DNA of 64,000 nucleotides from Vibrio jasicida CAIM 1864 = LMG 25398 (GTDB lineage Bacteria; Pseudomonadota; Gammaproteobacteria; Enterobacterales; Vibrionaceae). The DNA is taken from positions 45,123 to 109,122 of the forward strand of contig NZ_BAOG01000008.1 in the NCBI RefSeq assembly GCF_000400365.1, in the 5' to 3' direction. Below the pieces are notes generated by a model. It made no database searches and was not told the DNA's origin. It worked only from the letters and a program-made list of their open reading frames with translations. A program made the translations under genes and the position numbers. This document shows, piece by piece, positions 61,356-64,000 of this stretch (positions are counted from its first letter, which is position 1; each line of letters starts with the position of its first letter).

Positions 61356-63809
61356 TCAATCGGTTAAAGTGTGAAGCAACTGCTCGGTTGGTACTACGAT
61401 GGCGACAATCGTTTCATCAAAAATAATCGCATTTTCATTGATGATGCGTTGATACGCTTCAGCGTCAGATTGGCTAATGTCACTGCCCTGCTTGGCGAGC
61501 TCAATCAAGGTTAAACCTAAATCGGCAACTTTGATTGCGGCTTCTGCAACTGGCACCGTTTCTACCGACGCCACGTTGGCCGCGAAAATAGGTTTGGCTT
61601 GCTGCGCCGCTAACTTAACGCTTTGATAATGCATCGCTAACGCATCCAACGCGGTTTTATCACCTAGAGCATAAGCTGCGACCAAATCTTTCATCTCGTA
61701 CACTGCTAGGCTTTCTACTGGCAATGCATCCGCAAAGCGGTTTAGTCGCTCATACTGATTGTATAAATCACCTTCAATTGGCGTAGAGATCCATTTCTCC
61801 CAATGACGAGCGTAATATTGAGCCGGCTCGATGTACTTCGCTAACGTTTGTAGCGGCGTTTCGCCCGCACCATTGGCAAGACGTTTTAGCATCATATTGG
61901 CATCGGCGTGATGGCGTAGACCAAGCGAGATCTCAGACCATGTATCCATCACCTTCATGCGCTTGTACATGCTGCGCTCATCGGTCAGGTCTTGGCTCGA
62001 CCATAGGCGCTCAGCAATCGCGTAGCTTCTGGGCCATAAACGTTGCTCGATGGTCATTGAATCGAGGTTCTCACCCCAAATGGTGATTTCTCCACCTAAA
62101 ATTAACTGTTGTTCTTTCTCGGTCAGTTCAGCCGGATAGCCGCCATTCGGCTTAGGAATGACACTCCCTGCCATGTCGCTGCTCGCGACCAATTCTCCAG
62201 TCGCAGGCCAACGAACATTGCCAATCAATTGGTAACTGGTGTCTTTCAACTTGCCATCCGCGAAGTCATAGTTGAATTCGGTGTAAGACATAAAGTTATC
62301 GAAGTGCCCTTTAAACTTCACACCCGGCACGTACTCGATGATGAACACCTCTTCGCGAGACTTACCGTTGTAATCGGTAAACGCACGGTAGCTACCGTCT
62401 GTCGCTTCTATAATGGTTAGATTACCTGTACGTGGACCACCTTTGTTGCGTGGTTTCACCCAGTCATAAGTCGCGAATTTCTCACCTTGATGAAGTTGAT
62501 CATCAACCGTGATTCCTTTCGGCATTGGATCATTGCGGTAGTGGTAACTGGTTGGTTGTGGCTGGTCTAGGTAATAGCCTGTTGAGAGAATACCTTGGTA
62601 GCCCTCTTTTGCTGCTCTACCGATACTGTCGTGCCCTTGCCAACTTTGAATCACAATCGAGGTTGGAAGGTCTTTGTGCCAGATTTCATCCCAACCTGTC
62701 ATCTTCTTGCCACGTGCTTCCAGCATCTGTTCAACCTTGGTGTTCAGATACGATTGCAGACCACGCTCTCCATCCAGATTGTTGTCTTTGATGAATTTCT
62801 GAATCTTCGGGTTGTCTTTCCACTGTTGGTAATTTGGTTCATCCCCGCCGATATGGAAGTACTCATCTGGGAAGAGCTCAACCACTTCGTCAAACACGCT
62901 CGCCAGCATCTTGTAGAGTTCAGGATTGGTCGGGTCCATTAACGGCTCAAACACACCCCAGCCACGTTGGTGCGGATAAGATTGCTCACCCATACCAGAC
63001 ATTAATTCAGGGTAAGCGTGCGCCACTGCCGAAGCATGTCCCGGCAAAGAAATTTCAGGGATAACTCGAATGCCAAGGTTGCGCGCGTAATTCACCACAT
63101 GGCGGATTTCATCTTTGGTGTAGTAATCACCATCTGCGGTGTCTTGCCAAAGCTTTTGGTAGTTATCGAGCTGGATACGAATCGCTTGGTCATCCCAAAT
63201 ATGCCAATGGAAGACGTTCATTTTTGCTGATGCCATCGCATCGAGTTGACGAAGAATCACATCGAGTTCGATAAAATGACGGGATGTATCGTAAGAAACA
63301 CCGCGCCAAGGAAAACGTGGCTCATCTTGAATCGACACAGCAGGCACAAAGTACCCAGTTGCATCCGTAGTCACTAGCTGCAAGAAGGTTTCTAAACCAT
63401 GGAAAGCACCGTAAGGGCGTTCGGAACGAATGATGATTTGTCCATTACGTGATTCAAGTTGGTACGATTCATCACTGTGAATGTCTTGCACCTCGGACTT
63501 AGGCGCATTACGAATATCAATCACCAGAGTCGCGTCTTTTTCCGACTCAGCATGCCAGTTCAACATTGGTAAGCCGGTTTGGCGATATAGACGATCCATG
63601 GTGCGCTTAGCATTGAACTGCACGCGCGGGGAATCGTAGCCTTTGATGTAAATGCTGAAGGATTTATCCAGTGTGATTTTACCCTGCCCCAACTCTACAT
63701 TTTGTGGGTAAGGCATTAGGTTAAGATCGGTGTTGGGAGTCATCGCCATCGCTGCCGTTGGAATTGTGCTTAAGCCTGAAATGAGTAGTGCTAATGTACC
63801 TTTGTTCAT
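61356..63809 (-). CDS. Beta-N-acetylhexosaminidase, GH20
   Basis: Exported hexosaminidase of 817 residues releasing terminal GlcNAc/GalNAc, probably from chitin oligosaccharides. Signal peptide (GTLALLISGLSTIPTAAMA), GH20b domain (about 25-160), then the catalytic barrel: FPWRGVSYDTSRHFIELDVI, MNVFHWHIWDDQAIRI, RVIPEISLPGHASA and EYFHIGGDEPNY with the catalytic Asp-Glu pair, later GWDEIWHKDLPTSIVIQSWQG and ITIWGENLDSM. A helical C-terminal part of about 180 residues follows. ATG at 63809 follows AGGA; ATG at 63818 is within that site. Only about 20 bp separate it from the repeat element at the window edge. Confidence 0.9.
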   Translation of the reverse strand: MNKGTLALLISGLSTIPTAAMAMTPNTDLNLMPYPQNVELGQGKITLDKSFSIYIKGYDSPRVQFNAKRTMDRLYRQTGLPMLNWHAESEKDATLVIDIRNAPKSEVQDIHSDESYQLESRNGQIIIRSERPYGAFHGLETFLQLVTTDATGYFVPAVSIQDEPRFPWRGVSYDTSRHFIELDVILRQLDAMASAKMNVFHWHIWDDQAIRIQLDNYQKLWQDTADGDYYTKDEIRHVVNYARNLGIRVIPEISLPGHASAVAHAYPELMSGMGEQSYPHQRGWGVFEPLMDPTNPELYKMLASVFDEVVELFPDEYFHIGGDEPNYQQWKDNPKIQKFIKDNNLDGERGLQSYLNTKVEQMLEARGKKMTGWDEIWHKDLPTSIVIQSWQGHDSIGRAAKEGYQGILSTGYYLDQPQPTSYHYRNDPMPKGITVDDQLHQGEKFATYDWVKPRNKGGPRTGNLTIIEATDGSYRAFTDYNGKSREEVFIIEYVPGVKFKGHFDNFMSYTEFNYDFADGKLKDTSYQLIGNVRWPATGELVASSDMAGSVIPKPNGGYPAELTEKEQQLILGGEITIWGENLDSMTIEQRLWPRSYAIAERLWSSQDLTDERSMYKRMKVMDTWSEISLGLRHHADANMMLKRLANGAGETPLQTLAKYIEPAQYYARHWEKWISTPIEGDLYNQYERLNRFADALPVESLAVYEMKDLVAAYALGDKTALDALAMHYQSVKLAAQQAKPIFAANVASVETVPVAEAAIKVADLGLTLIELAKQGSDISQSDAEAYQRIINENAIIFDETIVAIVVPTEQLLHTLTD

Positions 63810-63830
63810 CCGCGCCATCCTATTGTTACT

Positions 63831-64000
63831 AGGGTCTGTTGATCTTTCGCGGTTAAATTTTGTTCGAGATAAAATCGTTTTAGGCGCGGCAAGGAGTGTG
63901 CCGCCTAGTCATTCTAAGCAAATACTCCTTAACAAAGCATAAAACGATTTTAGCCGAACCCTTTGGGCAGCGTTTGTTGGTCATTTCTACTGCGTTATCG
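63831..64000. repeat. Nested inverted-repeat element (possible MITE or IS end), cut by window edge
   Basis: A 13-bp perfect inverted repeat TAAAATCGTTTTA (63870-63882) and TAAAACGATTTTA (63940-63952) encloses two more inverted repeats, GGCGCGGCA/TGCCGCC (63883-63905) and AAGGAGT/ACTCCTT (63891-63930). The stretch has no gene and starts around GGGTCTGTTGATC, about 20 bp from the GH20 ribosome site. Mutually exclusive hairpins of this kind are typical of mobile miniature elements or ends of insertion sequences. The right boundary is outside the window. Confidence 0.5.

Overview
The window reads as a contiguous piece of a gammaproteobacterial chromosome of the genus Vibrio, most likely the Harveyi clade (V. 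parahaemolyticus / V. alginolyticus / V. harveyi relatives). This rests on protein-level resemblance (Vibrio-type porins, FhuF-like siderophore reductase, SgrR-type regulator, mannosylglycerate PTS), moderate GC and dense short-spaced genes. The mix of transport, catabolic and regulatory genes without core information-processing genes would suit the second chromosome, but that is inference. No rRNA, tRNA, CRISPR array, prophage or complete insertion sequence was seen.

Layout. 1-1583: start of a haem-copper oxidase operon (subunit II with fused cytochrome c, then subunit I running off the left edge). 1.9-7.7 kb: phosphohexomutase, GNAT, LysE exporter, AraC regulator with AzlCD branched-chain amino acid exporter, FAH-family hydrolase. 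7.8-10.4 kb: two divergent porins. 10.5-10.73 kb: a candidate sigma-54-dependent small RNA with its own terminator. 10.8-15.3 kb: DMT permease, double thioredoxin-fold glutaredoxin, a 44-codon gene, a hypothetical protein, a Bcr/EmrD-type efflux pump and its divergent LysR regulator.

15.5-23.6 kb is a hydroxamate-siderophore island: fhuB, fhuD and a TonB-dependent receptor on the minus strand, an AraC/Rob-like regulator broken by one in-frame TAA, then fhuF-like reductase and fhuC on the plus strand. Fur-box-like sequences lie in front of the receptor and of fhuF. 24-37.6 kb: GAF-GGDEF-EAL protein, M23 endopeptidase, GFA enzyme, DUF1275 and YjiH membrane proteins, chemotaxis receptor, His-rich protein, TyrP-like permease, a 718-bp gap rich in inverted repeats, a small divergent pair with an XRE regulator, and a Tyr/Pro-rich secreted protein.

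37.7-50.8 kb is a carbohydrate region: PHP phosphatase ycdX, a cmtBA-yggP-mtlR-kinase operon (mannitol-type PTS), then mngR divergent from mngA-mngB-manA. Together these import and phosphorylate 2-O-alpha-mannosylglycerate, cut it to mannose-6-phosphate and glycerate, and feed fructose-6-phosphate to glycolysis. CRP-like sites sit before cmtB and mngA. 50.8-64 kb: HbpS/GlcG-like protein and aldo/keto reductase with LysR neighbour, an SgrR-type regulator divergent from a 43-codon gene ending in a strong structured terminator (an SgrS/SgrT-like layout), arsR-acr3 arsenite resistance, AraC regulator, PEBP-like protein, PhzF, RidA, lactonase and GH20 hexosaminidase. The right edge holds a nested inverted-repeat element that abuts the hexosaminidase start.

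The most interesting items are the sigma-54 small RNA candidate, the sgrR-divergent small gene/RNA, a 16-nt repeat marking both promoters of the araC-azlCD unit, and the nonsense-interrupted siderophore regulator.
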